Assembly: GCF_001305675.1 (NCBI RefSeq)
Contig: NZ_CP011853.1
Span: forward strand, 2,542,001 to 2,606,000
Direction: 5' to 3'
Source: Gordonia phthalatica
GTDB lineage: Bacteria > Actinomycetota > Actinomycetes > Mycobacteriales > Mycobacteriaceae
Length of the DNA: 64,000 bases
This document shows, one piece after another, positions 53,858-62,171 of this stretch (its first letter is position 1; the number at the start of each line of letters is the position of its first letter). The position numbers and the translations under genes are program-made. The notes under the pieces were generated by a model. The model was not told where the DNA came from and ran no database searches. It saw nothing but the letters and a program-made list of their open reading frames with translations.

Positions 53858-55011
53858 ACGACGACCGACTGACCCGCTGGCGGCTGGTGCTGGGCGGTGG
53901 CGAGGCCGACGGCATCGGTGCCGGAGTCGGCGCGCTGCAGGGTGCGGACGCCACCCGCGACCAGGTGCTGTCCGAGCTGTACGACGGTCCGCGCCGCGGT
54001 GGGCTGGGCGGTTCGCAGCCGCGCGTCGCACGGTGGCTCGGCGACATCCGCACCTACTTCCCGTCGTCGGTGGTGCAGGTGATGCAGTCCGACGCGATGG
54101 ACCGGCTGGGGCTCAAGCAGATGCTGCTGGAGCCGGAGATGATGGCGGCCGTCCACCCGGACCTCGACCTGGTGACGACGCTGATCAGCCTCACCCAGGT
54201 GATGGACGAGCAGTCCCGCGAGACCGCGCGGCACGTCGTCCGGCAGGTGACCGACCAGCTGGAGGCACGACTGCGCCAGGCGACGGTGCAAGCGGTGACG
54301 GGCGCTCTCGACCGGTCGTCGCGGACCAGTCGACCGAGGCCCGCGGACATCGACTGGAACCGCACGATCGCCGCCAACCTGAAGCACTATCAACCCGAGT
54401 ACCGGACGGTGATCCCCGAGCGGCTGGTCGGATACGCGCGGCGGCAGTCGCAGGTGCAGCGGGAGATCATTCTGTGCATCGACCAGTCCGGGTCGATGGC
54501 GGAGTCGGTGGTCTTCGCGAGCGTGTTCGGCGCCGTGCTCGCCTCGCTGCGATCGGTGCGCACGCGGCTGGTCGTCTTCGACACCGAGGTGGTGGACCTG
54601 ACCGAGGACATGGCCGACCCCGTCGACATCCTGTTCGGCGTGCAACTCGGCGGCGGCACCGACATCAACCGCGCGGTCGCCTACTGCCAGTCGCAGATCG
54701 AACGCCCCGCCGAGACCGTCCTGATCCTGATCAGTGACCTGTACGAGGGCGGCGTCGCCGAGGAACTGCTGGAGCGGTCACGGTCGATCGTGGCGTCGGG
54801 GGCGACGATGATCGCGTTGCTCGCCCTGTCGGACTCGGGGACACCGTCGTTCGACGCCGACCTCGCCGGACAGCTGACCGGGCTCGGGGTCCCGTCGTTC
54901 TCCTGCACGCCCGACCTCTTCCCCGACATGATGGCCGCGGCGATCGATCGCCGCGACATCGGCGAGTGGGCGTCGAACCGCGAGATCGCGGTGGTGGGGA
55001 GCACCGACTGA
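53854..55011 (+). CDS. VWA-domain (CoxE-like) protein
   Basis: 385 residues from GTG 53854. An N-terminal helical part is followed by a VWA domain with intact MIDAS: DQSGS (210-214), Thr269/Asp270 in GGGTDINRA, and Asp295 in LISDLYEGG. VWA-MoxR pairs form metal-dependent chaperone complexes; here the VWA domain would bind a client through Mg2+. Last gene of the five-gene operon, followed by a 33-base-arm hairpin. Confidence 0.88.
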   Translation: MNDDRLTRWRLVLGGGEADGIGAGVGALQGADATRDQVLSELYDGPRRGGLGGSQPRVARWLGDIRTYFPSSVVQVMQSDAMDRLGLKQMLLEPEMMAAVHPDLDLVTTLISLTQVMDEQSRETARHVVRQVTDQLEARLRQATVQAVTGALDRSSRTSRPRPADIDWNRTIAANLKHYQPEYRTVIPERLVGYARRQSQVQREIILCIDQSGSMAESVVFASVFGAVLASLRSVRTRLVVFDTEVVDLTEDMADPVDILFGVQLGGGTDINRAVAYCQSQIERPAETVLILISDLYEGGVAEELLERSRSIVASGATMIALLALSDSGTPSFDADLAGQLTGLGVPSFSCTPDLFPDMMAAAIDRRDIGEWASNREIAVVGSTD

Positions 55012-55052
55012 CGCGGCTACCGTTTCGGACGACAGACGCGTCTGCCGGGGAC

Positions 55053-55123
55053 ACCATCCGCGTCTCCCGCCGACAGACGCGTCGTCCGGGACGACGCGTC
55101 TGTCGGCGGGAGACGCGGATGGT
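55053..55123. terminator. Very long perfect hairpin after the island
   Basis: Arms of 33 bases (55053-55085 and 55091-55123) match perfectly around the 5-base loop CCGGG. A further partial copy of the unit (ACAGACGCGTCTG, itself a palindrome) lies at 55032-55044. It stands between two convergent operons and would terminate both. Confidence 0.8.
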
Positions 55124-55162
55124 CGTGAAGGGAGCGAGCGGGCGCCCCAGCGGCGAATGCGC

Positions 55163-55864
55163 CTACTTCTCGTCGTCCGTCGGGTCGAGGCCCTCGTCGA
55201 GGGAGTCCCAGAGAAAGCGTTCGTTGGTCTCCGGTGCGACGGGCTCGCCTGCCGCCGCGCGCTCACGTTCGGCGAAGACCTTGCGCTCCAGTTCGGCGCG
55301 ACGGGCGGCCGGTGAGTCGTACTTGGACGACATCCCGCTCTTGTTGGCGGTCCGCATCATGAAGACGGCACCGATCACGGCGCACACGGCGGCGGCGATC
55401 ACCAGATAGCCGGGCGTCGACTCGACGGGGATCCCGTCGATCGGGTTCCGCGACGGATCCAGGCCCGCCATCTTCACGATGTAACTGTTGTCCTGTCCTT
55501 CGGTCAGGAGCGAGATCGCCGGGATCACCGAGACTCCGCCGCCGATCGCGACCAGGATCGCGACCAGCCGCAACGCCATGCCGCGGACGGCGAACTGTGC
55601 GCCGACCGCCGCGACCATGGCGATGGCGACGGCGACGAGCCACGGGCTCCACTGGCTGCCGTCCACCGTCACGACGCGCGACGGCGACGGCGGGTTCTCG
55701 CCGACGAGGATGGTGGCCCACTTCATCCGCGACGCACCCCACAGGCCGAGTGCGGCCACCAGGATCAGGATCGATGCGATCGCCTGGTAGCGACGATTCA
55801 TCGAGGTCGGTGCGCCGGTGGTTGAGGTGCTCTCGACGGGGTCGACGGATTCGGATTCGCTCAC
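55163..55864 (-). CDS. Trp biosynthesis-associated membrane protein
   Basis: 233 residues from GTG 55864. Four membrane helices (ILILVAALGLWGASRMKW; WLVAVAIAMVAAVGAQF; MALRLVAILVAIGGG; LVIAAAVCAVIGAVFMM) and a charged C-terminus. Matches the family linked to trp genes in actinobacteria (M. tuberculosis Rv1610, from memory); function unproven. GTGA overlap with the trpE stop. In mycobacteria trpC follows it directly; here the SWIM-MoxR island does. Confidence 0.85.
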   Translation of the reverse strand: MSESESVDPVESTSTTGAPTSMNRRYQAIASILILVAALGLWGASRMKWATILVGENPPSPSRVVTVDGSQWSPWLVAVAIAMVAAVGAQFAVRGMALRLVAILVAIGGGVSVIPAISLLTEGQDNSYIVKMAGLDPSRNPIDGIPVESTPGYLVIAAAVCAVIGAVFMMRTANKSGMSSKYDSPAARRAELERKVFAERERAAAGEPVAPETNERFLWDSLDEGLDPTDDEK

Positions 55865-57447
55865 GGCTTCTCCTCCCCGACCGTGGCGGCACCGGTGACC
55901 GGCGCCATGGTCGCGGCAGCGGCGACGGCGGCGAGCACCGCCGACGCCTTGTTGCGTGCTTCGTTGTACTCGTATTCGGCGTTGCTGTCGGCGACCACGC
56001 CGCCGCCGGCCTGCACGTACGCGGTGTCGCCCGACATCAGTGCGGTGCGGATGGCGATCGCGGTGTCGGCGTTGCCCGCGAAGTCGAGGTAGCCGACGAC
56101 GCCGCCGTACAGGCCGCGCCGGGTGATCTCGTTCGCCTCCACCAACTCCATCGCCCGCACCTTCGGCGCACCGGTGAGGGTGCCTGCCGGGAAGCAGGCG
56201 GTGACGGCGTCGAGCGCCTGCTTGTCCTTCTGCAGGGTTCCGGACACCGTGGACACCAGGTGCATCACGTGGCTGTAGCGCTCCACCCGGCGGTAATCGG
56301 TGACGCGGACGGTGCCCGGTTCGCAGACGCGGCCGAGGTCGTTGCGGCCGAGGTCGACGAGCATCAGGTGCTCCGAGTTCTCCTTCTCGTCCTCGAGCAG
56401 TCCCTTGGAGAGGAGCTGGTCCTCCTCCTCGGTGGCGCCCCTCCAGCGGGTGCCGGCGATGGGGTGCGTGGTGGCGACCCGGTCGGCGACGGTGACGAGC
56501 GCCTCCGGCGACGATCCGACGATGGAGAAGGGCTCGCGGTCGATGCCGGGCATCTGCAGGAAGTACATGTACGGGCTCGGATTGGAGGCCCGCAGCACTC
56601 GGTACACGTCGAGCGGATCGGCGTCGGTGTCGATCTCGAAGCGCATCGACGGCACCACCTGGAAGGCTTCGCCCGCCTCGATCTCGCCGACCAGTCCCGC
56701 GACGATCCCGCGGTAGTCGTCGAGGGTCCGCTGCGACCGGTACTCGGGCACCGGTCGGCTGAACGTCGACACCGTCGACGGATCCGGTGCGGCCAGCGCG
56801 GCGGACATCGCGTCCAGGCGTGCGACGGCGTCGCGGTAGGCCTCTTCGGCACGGTCGGCGCTGCCGTCCCAGTTGACCGCGTTCGCGATCAACGTGATGG
56901 TGCCCTCGTGATGGTCGAAGGCCGCGAGGTCGGCCACGAGGAGCCAGAACATGTCCGGCAGGTGCAGGTCGTCGACCGTGGTCTCGGGTAGCCGTTCGAG
57001 TCGGCGGACGAAGTCGTAGGCCATGAAGCCGACGAAACCGCCGGTGAGCGGCGGCATGCCGTCCACCGGATCGGTGTGCAGCAGCCGCAGCGACTCGGCG
57101 AGTGCCTCGACGGGATCGCCACCGACCGGTGCGCCGGCCGGGACGTCGCCCCACCAGTGCGCTTGGCCGTCGGCGATGGTCAGCGCGGACCGGGTGCCCG
57201 CGCCGATGAACGACCACCGCGACCACGAGGCCCCATTGGGCGCCGATTCGAGGAGGAAGGTGCCGTCCTTGAGGGCGAAGTCCTCGGCGTCCGGGTCGCG
57301 CGCCAGTTTGCGGTACGCCGACAGCGGCGTCTCAGAGTCGGCGAGGACCTTGCGGGTCACCGGCACCACGCGGTGGTCGCCAGCGAGGTCGAGGAACGCG
57401 TCCAGGGTCGTGGTGTCCATGGAGCCCGATGCGTGCGCGGCGCTCAT
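55861..57447 (-). CDS. trpE: Anthranilate synthase component I
   Basis: 528 residues from ATG 57447, which overlaps the tautomerase stop (ATGA). ATG 57420 is possible. It makes anthranilate from chorismate: SKLARDP-like SAYRKLARDP with LLESAPNG near the N-terminus, where tryptophan binds, then GGFVGFMAYDFVRRLE, PSPYMYFLQ, GSSPEALV, PIAGTRWRG, HLMLVDLGRNDLGRV and FPAGTLTGAPKVRAMEL. No trpG or trpD is nearby in the window. Confidence 0.96.
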   Translation of the reverse strand: MSAAHASGSMDTTTLDAFLDLAGDHRVVPVTRKVLADSETPLSAYRKLARDPDAEDFALKDGTFLLESAPNGASWSRWSFIGAGTRSALTIADGQAHWWGDVPAGAPVGGDPVEALAESLRLLHTDPVDGMPPLTGGFVGFMAYDFVRRLERLPETTVDDLHLPDMFWLLVADLAAFDHHEGTITLIANAVNWDGSADRAEEAYRDAVARLDAMSAALAAPDPSTVSTFSRPVPEYRSQRTLDDYRGIVAGLVGEIEAGEAFQVVPSMRFEIDTDADPLDVYRVLRASNPSPYMYFLQMPGIDREPFSIVGSSPEALVTVADRVATTHPIAGTRWRGATEEEDQLLSKGLLEDEKENSEHLMLVDLGRNDLGRVCEPGTVRVTDYRRVERYSHVMHLVSTVSGTLQKDKQALDAVTACFPAGTLTGAPKVRAMELVEANEITRRGLYGGVVGYLDFAGNADTAIAIRTALMSGDTAYVQAGGGVVADSNAEYEYNEARNKASAVLAAVAAAATMAPVTGAATVGEEKP

Positions 57448-57623
57448 CCGAGCGGTTCCCCGCCGACGCCCCACTGCTGGCGCGGTACTTCGGTGATCGT
57501 CACCCACACGGAGTCGGGGTTCTTGCCCGTGGCCTTGGCGTAGGCGTCGGTGACGGCGGCGATGGTCTCGCGCTTCACACGGTCGGACAGGCCTGGTGTC
57601 TGGGAGATTTGAATCAGCGGCAT
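57444..57623 (-). CDS. 4-oxalocrotonate tautomerase-family protein
   Basis: 59 residues, MPLIQISQTPGLSDRVK then WVTITEVPRQQW. After Met removal Pro1 would be the general base, as in 4-OT enzymes that tautomerise enol-oxo acids in meta-cleavage pathways. It sits between hisI (4-base gap) and trpE (4-base overlap), where its role is unexplained. Small size and Pro1 make the family call firm, the substrate not. Confidence 0.85.
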   Translation of the reverse strand: MPLIQISQTPGLSDRVKRETIAAVTDAYAKATGKNPDSVWVTITEVPRQQWGVGGEPLG

Positions 57624-57627
57624 GACG

Positions 57628-58014
57628 TCACCGTCCCTCGTCGTCGTTGTTCTGGGTGGACAGGTCCACGGGCACCCCGAATTCGAGGGGCTCGGTGTCG
57701 AAGCAACTGTGGCTTCCCGTGTGGCAGGCGGCACCGATCTGGTCGACGGTCAGCAGCAGGGTGTCGCCGTCGCAGTCGACGCGGACGTCGTGCACGTACT
57801 GGGTGTGACCGCTGGTCTCGCCCTTGACCCAGTACTGCTGCCGCGACCGCGAGTAGTAGGTGGCGTGACGCGTGGCGAGGGTGCGTTCGAGCGCCTCGTC
57901 GTCCATCCACGCCATCATCAGGACGATGCCGGTGGACCGTTCCTGCGCGATGGCGGCGAACAGTCCCGCATCGTTGCGTTTGAGCGAGGCCGCGAGTTCG
58001 GCGGGCAGCGCCAT
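57628..58014 (-). CDS. hisI: Phosphoribosyl-AMP cyclohydrolase
   Basis: 128 residues. MMAWMDDEALERTLATRHATYYSRSR, with KGETSGHTQYVHDVRVDCDGDTLLL following, and a C-terminal Cys pair region (ACHTGSHSCF) that binds zinc. Third step of histidine synthesis. Separate from HisE, as in actinobacteria. ATG 58014 lies 32 bases after hisF. Confidence 0.96.
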   Translation of the reverse strand: MALPAELAASLKRNDAGLFAAIAQERSTGIVLMMAWMDDEALERTLATRHATYYSRSRQQYWVKGETSGHTQYVHDVRVDCDGDTLLLTVDQIGAACHTGSHSCFDTEPLEFGVPVDLSTQNNDDEGR

Positions 58015-58046
58015 GGTGGTTCCTCTTTCTGCGGTGAAGTGTGCGG

Positions 58047-58820
58047 TCAGCGGACCGTGATGCCCTCGGCGCGCATCGCGTCCTTGACTTCGGCGATGGT
58101 GAGGTCGCGGAAGTGGAAGACCGATGCGGCGAGCACGGCGTCGGCGCCCGCGGCGACGGCGGGCGCGAAGTCGGCGACCTTGCCCGCGCCACCGCTGGCG
58201 ATGACCGGGATCGAGACGGCCGCGCGGACCGCCCGCAGCATCGCGAGATCGAAACCGGACTTGGTGCCGTCGGCGTCCATGGAGTTCAGCAGGATCTCGC
58301 CGACACCCAGTTCCTCGCCGCGACGGGCCCATTCGACGGCGTCGATGCCGGTGCTGCGACGACCGCCGTGCGTGGTGACCTCCCAACCGGAGGTCGTGGG
58401 TTCGGACCCCTCCGGCACGGTGCGGGCGTCCACCGACAGGACGATGCACTGCGAGCCGAACCGCTGGCTCATCTCGCTGAGCACCTCGGGGCGCGCGATG
58501 GCGGCGGTGTTGACGCTGACCTTGTCGGCGCCGGCGCGGAGCATGGTGTCGACGTCGTCGACGGTCCGGATGCCGCCGCCGACGGTGAGCGGGATGAAGA
58601 TGGCGTCCGCGGTGCGCCGGACCACGTCGATCATGGTGCCGCGACCCGAGCTCGACGCCGTGACGTCGAGGAAGGTGAGCTCGTCGGCACCCTCCTCGTT
58701 GTAGCGGGCCGCCAGCTCGACGGGGTCGCCCGCATCACGGAGGTTCTCGAAGTTGACGCCCTTGACCACGCGGCCGTCGTCGACGTCCAAGCAGGGAATG
58801 ACGCGCACTGCGACGCTCAC
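58047..58820 (-). CDS. hisF: Imidazole glycerol phosphate synthase, cyclase subunit
   Basis: 257 residues. TIM barrel with catalytic Asp in IPCLDVDDGRVVKG and in LLNSMDADGTKSG; phosphate loops GGGIRTVDD and ASGGAGKVADF. Pairs with HisH, which feeds it ammonia. The start has no strong box. An 85-base gap follows hisN. Confidence 0.97.
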   Translation of the reverse strand: MSVAVRVIPCLDVDDGRVVKGVNFENLRDAGDPVELAARYNEEGADELTFLDVTASSSGRGTMIDVVRRTADAIFIPLTVGGGIRTVDDVDTMLRAGADKVSVNTAAIARPEVLSEMSQRFGSQCIVLSVDARTVPEGSEPTTSGWEVTTHGGRRSTGIDAVEWARRGEELGVGEILLNSMDADGTKSGFDLAMLRAVRAAVSIPVIASGGAGKVADFAPAVAAGADAVLAASVFHFRDLTIAEVKDAMRAEGITVR

Positions 58821-58905
58821 GGGTGCATCTCCTCGGTGTTGTGCGAATCGGGCTCGCCCGACTCGGTGTTGGTGCTCGATGAAGTTTGTGGGTGCGGCGC
58901 CGAGG

Positions 58906-59748
58906 CTACCGTCGTCCGGTGCGCAGCGCCGCGACCTGCTCCGGCATCGCCTCGCCGATCACCTGGAGCAGTTCGGCGTGCAGCTGACCGTTGCCCGCGA
59001 CGAGCGAGGTGGAGTCCACCGTCCACGGCCGTCCGGTGACGTCGGTGGCGATGCCCCCCGCTGCGCGGACCAGCGCCGCTCCCGCCGCGTTGTCCCAGGC
59101 GTTGGCGCTGAAGGACACCGCCCCGCCGAAGACGCCCGCCGCCACGTAGGCGACGTCGATCCCGTTGGAGCCGGTCATCCGCATGCGTCCGGCGCGGTAG
59201 CTGAGCAGCCGCTGCAGTTCGGCGCGCGCGGCGCCCGGGAATCGGCCCTCGGCCCGGGCGTTGAACGCGCCGAGACCGATGACCGCCGTCTGCAGCGGCG
59301 CCTCGTCCATCATCGGCACGCGTTCGCCGTTGACGAGCAGGCCGCCGCCGGCGTAGCCGGCGAAGTTCTGGCCGATCAGCGGGATGCGGGTGAGGCCGAT
59401 GACGGGTTCACCGTCCACGGCGAGCGCCAGCAGCATCGACGCCATCGGCATGCCGACCGAGTAGTTGAAGGTGCCGTCGATCGGGTCCAGGATCCACCGG
59501 GTTCCGGACGCCGCCTCCGGGCCGCCGAACTCCTCGCCGTAGACCTCGATCCCGGTCCGTGTCTGCAGCGCCTGGCGGATTCGGCGTTCGAGAGCGAGAT
59601 CGACTTCGGTGGCGAAGTCGTGGGCTCCCTTGTAGTGGACGCCGGGCGAGCCGACGCCCTCCACGAAGGAGCCGGAGACCTCGTCGAGCACCGACTCGGC
59701 GGCGGCCATCAGCAGCGGCAGGTCGGTGTCGTCAACCAGGTCGGTCAT
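58906..59748 (-). CDS. hisN: Inositol monophosphatase-family histidinol phosphatase
   Basis: 280 residues. IMPase metal motifs EVDLALERRIRQAL, EEFGG and WILDPIDGTFNYSVGMP, and late WDNAAGAALVRAAGG. In the his operon the most likely substrate is histidinol phosphate; M. tuberculosis ImpA at the same position was first described as an inositol monophosphatase, so that activity is not excluded. Confidence 0.88.
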   Translation of the reverse strand: MTDLVDDTDLPLLMAAAESVLDEVSGSFVEGVGSPGVHYKGAHDFATEVDLALERRIRQALQTRTGIEVYGEEFGGPEAASGTRWILDPIDGTFNYSVGMPMASMLLALAVDGEPVIGLTRIPLIGQNFAGYAGGGLLVNGERVPMMDEAPLQTAVIGLGAFNARAEGRFPGAARAELQRLLSYRAGRMRMTGSNGIDVAYVAAGVFGGAVSFSANAWDNAAGAALVRAAGGIATDVTGRPWTVDSTSLVAGNGQLHAELLQVIGEAMPEQVAALRTGRR

Positions 59749-59755
59749 GCCAGGA

Positions 59756-60505
59756 TCACCGGCTCTCCGCGGCGGCGACCGCGTCGAGGGCCTCCGGCAG
59801 AGTGAATCGTCCGGCGTACAGGGCCTTGCCGATGATGGCGCCCTCGACGCCGAGTCCGGTCAGTTCCGCGATCGCGCGCAGGTCGTCGAGTTGCGAGATG
59901 CCGCCCGAGGCGACGACCGGTGAGTCGGTGGCTCGGGCCACCTGCTCCAGGAGTTCGAGGTTCGGGCCGGTGAGGGTGCCGTCCTTGCTGACGTCGGTGA
60001 CGACATAACGGGCGCAGCCGTCGTTGTTGAGGCGTTCGAGGGTCTCCCACAGATCGCCGCCCTCGGTGACCCAGCCGCGGCCGCGGACCGTGTACGAATC
60101 GCCGTTGCGGGTGACGTCGAGGCCGACTGCGATCTTGTCGCCGTGCTCGGCGATCGCCCGGGCACACCATTCGGGGTTCTCGATCGCTGCGGTCCCCAGG
60201 TTGACGCGGGTGCATCCGGTGGCGAGGGCTGCGGCGAGGGTCGCGTCGTCGCGGATCCCCCCGGAGAGCTCCACCTTCACATCCACCTCGGCGGCCACCT
60301 GCGCGAGGAGTTCACGGTTGTCTCCGCGGCCGAACGCGGCGTCGAGGTCCACCAGATGGAGCCACTGCGCGCCGTCGCGCTGCCAGGCCAGTGCGGCATC
60401 GCGCGGCGAGCCGTAGGAGGTCTCCGACCCGGCCTCGCCCTTCACCAGGCGCACCGCCTGGCCGTCGACCACGTCGACTGCGGGGAGGAGTTCGAGAATG
60501 CCCAT
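59756..60505 (-). CDS. priA: Phosphoribosyl isomerase A (HisA/TrpF dual)
   Basis: 249 residues. TIM barrel with LELLPAVDVVDGQAVRLVKG and catalytic Asp residues in AVDV and VTDVSKDGT; phosphate loops SGGIRDD and ASGGISQLDDL. In actinobacteria lacking trpF this enzyme isomerises both ProFAR and PRA. No trpF is present in the trp genes seen here, consistent with dual use. Confidence 0.95.
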   Translation of the reverse strand: MGILELLPAVDVVDGQAVRLVKGEAGSETSYGSPRDAALAWQRDGAQWLHLVDLDAAFGRGDNRELLAQVAAEVDVKVELSGGIRDDATLAAALATGCTRVNLGTAAIENPEWCARAIAEHGDKIAVGLDVTRNGDSYTVRGRGWVTEGGDLWETLERLNNDGCARYVVTDVSKDGTLTGPNLELLEQVARATDSPVVASGGISQLDDLRAIAELTGLGVEGAIIGKALYAGRFTLPEALDAVAAAESR

Positions 60506-60573
60506 CAGTTCAGTTTCTCTTCTCTGTCTTCATCTGTCGTTCGGATCGTCGACCGCCCGAGTGCGGCCGCGAC

Positions 60574-60858
60574 TCAAGCTTCGTCGTTCCCGGCGCGCTT
60601 CCGGGCTTCGATCTCCGCCCGACGCCGGTCGATCTCCCGCTGCACGCCGGACATCATCTTGCGGGAGACCAGGGCGATCGCGACCACCATCAACAGGACG
60701 CCCCCGATGGCGACGCACAGTGCGGCGGTCGGATACGGCCGGGCCAACCCGATCACGATCGGCAGCGTCACGACCAGGACCAGCACCCCTGCGCCCAAGG
60801 CGTAGAAGACCAGTTTGGCGAACGAGAACCGCTGGAGTTCATCGCTTCCGGCACTCAT
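60574..60858 (-). CDS. Small two-helix membrane protein in the his operon
   Basis: 94 residues from ATG 60858, which overlaps the hisH stop by 3 bases (ATGA). Two transmembrane helices (LVFYALGAGVLVLVVTLPIV and AALCVAIGGVLLMVVAIALV) with a basic C-terminal tail (RRRAEIEARKRAGND). Similar small proteins occur at this position in related actinobacteria; function unknown. Confidence 0.75.
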   Translation of the reverse strand: MSAGSDELQRFSFAKLVFYALGAGVLVLVVTLPIVIGLARPYPTAALCVAIGGVLLMVVAIALVSRKMMSGVQREIDRRRAEIEARKRAGNDEA

Positions 60859-61490
60859 CAGGACAGTCCCCCGATCCAGTTCTGCAACAGGTGTGCTCCG
60901 ATGTCGCCGGACTTCTCCGGGTGGAACTGGGTCGCCGACAGCGGCCCGTTCTCCACCGCGGCGAGGAACCGGCCCCCGTGATCGGACCACGTCAGTTTCG
61001 GCGCCGAGAGAGGGCCGTACGAGTCCATCTCCCACTCCTGCACCCCGTAGGAGTGGACGAAGTAGAAGCGAGCGTCGTCGTCGATGCCGTGGAAGAGCAC
61101 CGAGTCGGCGGGTGCCTCGACGGTGTTCCAACCCATGTGCGGGAGGACCGGCGCCTGCAGGCGGGTCACCGAGCCCGGCCACTCTCCGCAACCCTCCGCT
61201 TCGATCCCGTGCTCCACACCGCGTTCGAAGAGGATCTGCATGCCCACGCAGATCCCGAGGATGGGGCGTCCGCCGGCCAGTCGACGGCCGATGATGCGGT
61301 CGCCGCGAACGGCTTTGAGACCTTCCATGCAGGCCGCGAACGCGCCGACGCCCGGGACCACCAGTCCGTCGGCGTTGATGGCGGTCTCGAAGTCGGAGGT
61401 GATCTCGACATCGGCGCCTGCGCGTTCCAGGGCTCGCTGCGCCGAGCGCAGGTTGCCGGAACCGTAATCGAGAAGCGCTACTCGCTTCAT
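60858..61490 (-). CDS. hisH: Imidazole glycerol phosphate synthase, glutaminase subunit
   Basis: 210 residues. Class I glutaminase: VALLDYGSGNLRS, oxyanion GVGAFAACM and nucleophile Cys in LGICVGMQILF. Catalytic His and Glu lie in TQFHPEKSG. It delivers ammonia to HisF. Overlaps the small membrane protein gene by 1 base. Confidence 0.97.
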   Translation of the reverse strand: MKRVALLDYGSGNLRSAQRALERAGADVEITSDFETAINADGLVVPGVGAFAACMEGLKAVRGDRIIGRRLAGGRPILGICVGMQILFERGVEHGIEAEGCGEWPGSVTRLQAPVLPHMGWNTVEAPADSVLFHGIDDDARFYFVHSYGVQEWEMDSYGPLSAPKLTWSDHGGRFLAAVENGPLSATQFHPEKSGDIGAHLLQNWIGGLS

Positions 61491-61511
61491 TCGCTACTGT
61501 GCTCGCATTCT

Positions 61512-62171
61512 CTAGAGGGCGCCCTTGGTGGACGGGATCCCGCTGGTGCGGGGGTCGGGTTCGACGGCCGCGCGCAGTGCGCGGGCGACGGCCTTGAACT
61601 CGGCTTCGGTGATGTGGTGCTGGTCGCGACCGTAGAGGACGCGCACGTGCAGGGCGATCCGCGCGTTGAGGGCGATCGACTCGAAGCAGTGCTTGTTCAG
61701 GACCGTGGCGTAGGAGACGACCGGCTTGTCACCGCCGGAGTAGCCACCGATCACCGCGGTCAGCAGGTGCTCGGGTTCGCCGGTGTGCACACAGTAGGGA
61801 CGTCCGGAGACGTCGACGATCGCCTGCGCGAGGGTCTCGTCCATCGGGATCCAGGCGTCGCCGAACCGGCGGATGCCCTTCTTGTCTCCGAGCGCCTGCC
61901 CGATCGCCTGCCCGAGGACGATGCACGTGTCCTCGACGGTGTGGTGCGCCTCGATGTCGATGTCGCCCTTGGCGTGGACGGTGAGGTCGAAGCTGCCGTG
62001 GGCGCCGAACGCGGTGAGCATGTGGTCGAAGAACGGCACCGACGTGTCGATGTCGGTCTTGCCGGTGCCGTCGAGGTTGATCTCGACGACGATCGACGAC
62101 TCGCGCGTAGTGCGCTCCACGCGGCCGATGCGCGGGGCGTGGGTGGGCTGATCTGTGGTCACTGCGGTCAC
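61512..62171 (-). CDS. hisB: Imidazoleglycerol-phosphate dehydratase
   Basis: 219 residues from GTG 62171, which overlaps the hisC stop by 4 bases; GTG 62162 is the alternative. Metal-binding motifs FFDHML, EAHHTVEDT, HCFESIA and RDQHHITEAEFK. Mn-dependent dehydratase without the phosphatase domain found in E. coli, so HisN provides that step. Confidence 0.96.
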   Translation of the reverse strand: MTAVTTDQPTHAPRIGRVERTTRESSIVVEINLDGTGKTDIDTSVPFFDHMLTAFGAHGSFDLTVHAKGDIDIEAHHTVEDTCIVLGQAIGQALGDKKGIRRFGDAWIPMDETLAQAIVDVSGRPYCVHTGEPEHLLTAVIGGYSGGDKPVVSYATVLNKHCFESIALNARIALHVRVLYGRDQHHITEAEFKAVARALRAAVEPDPRTSGIPSTKGAL

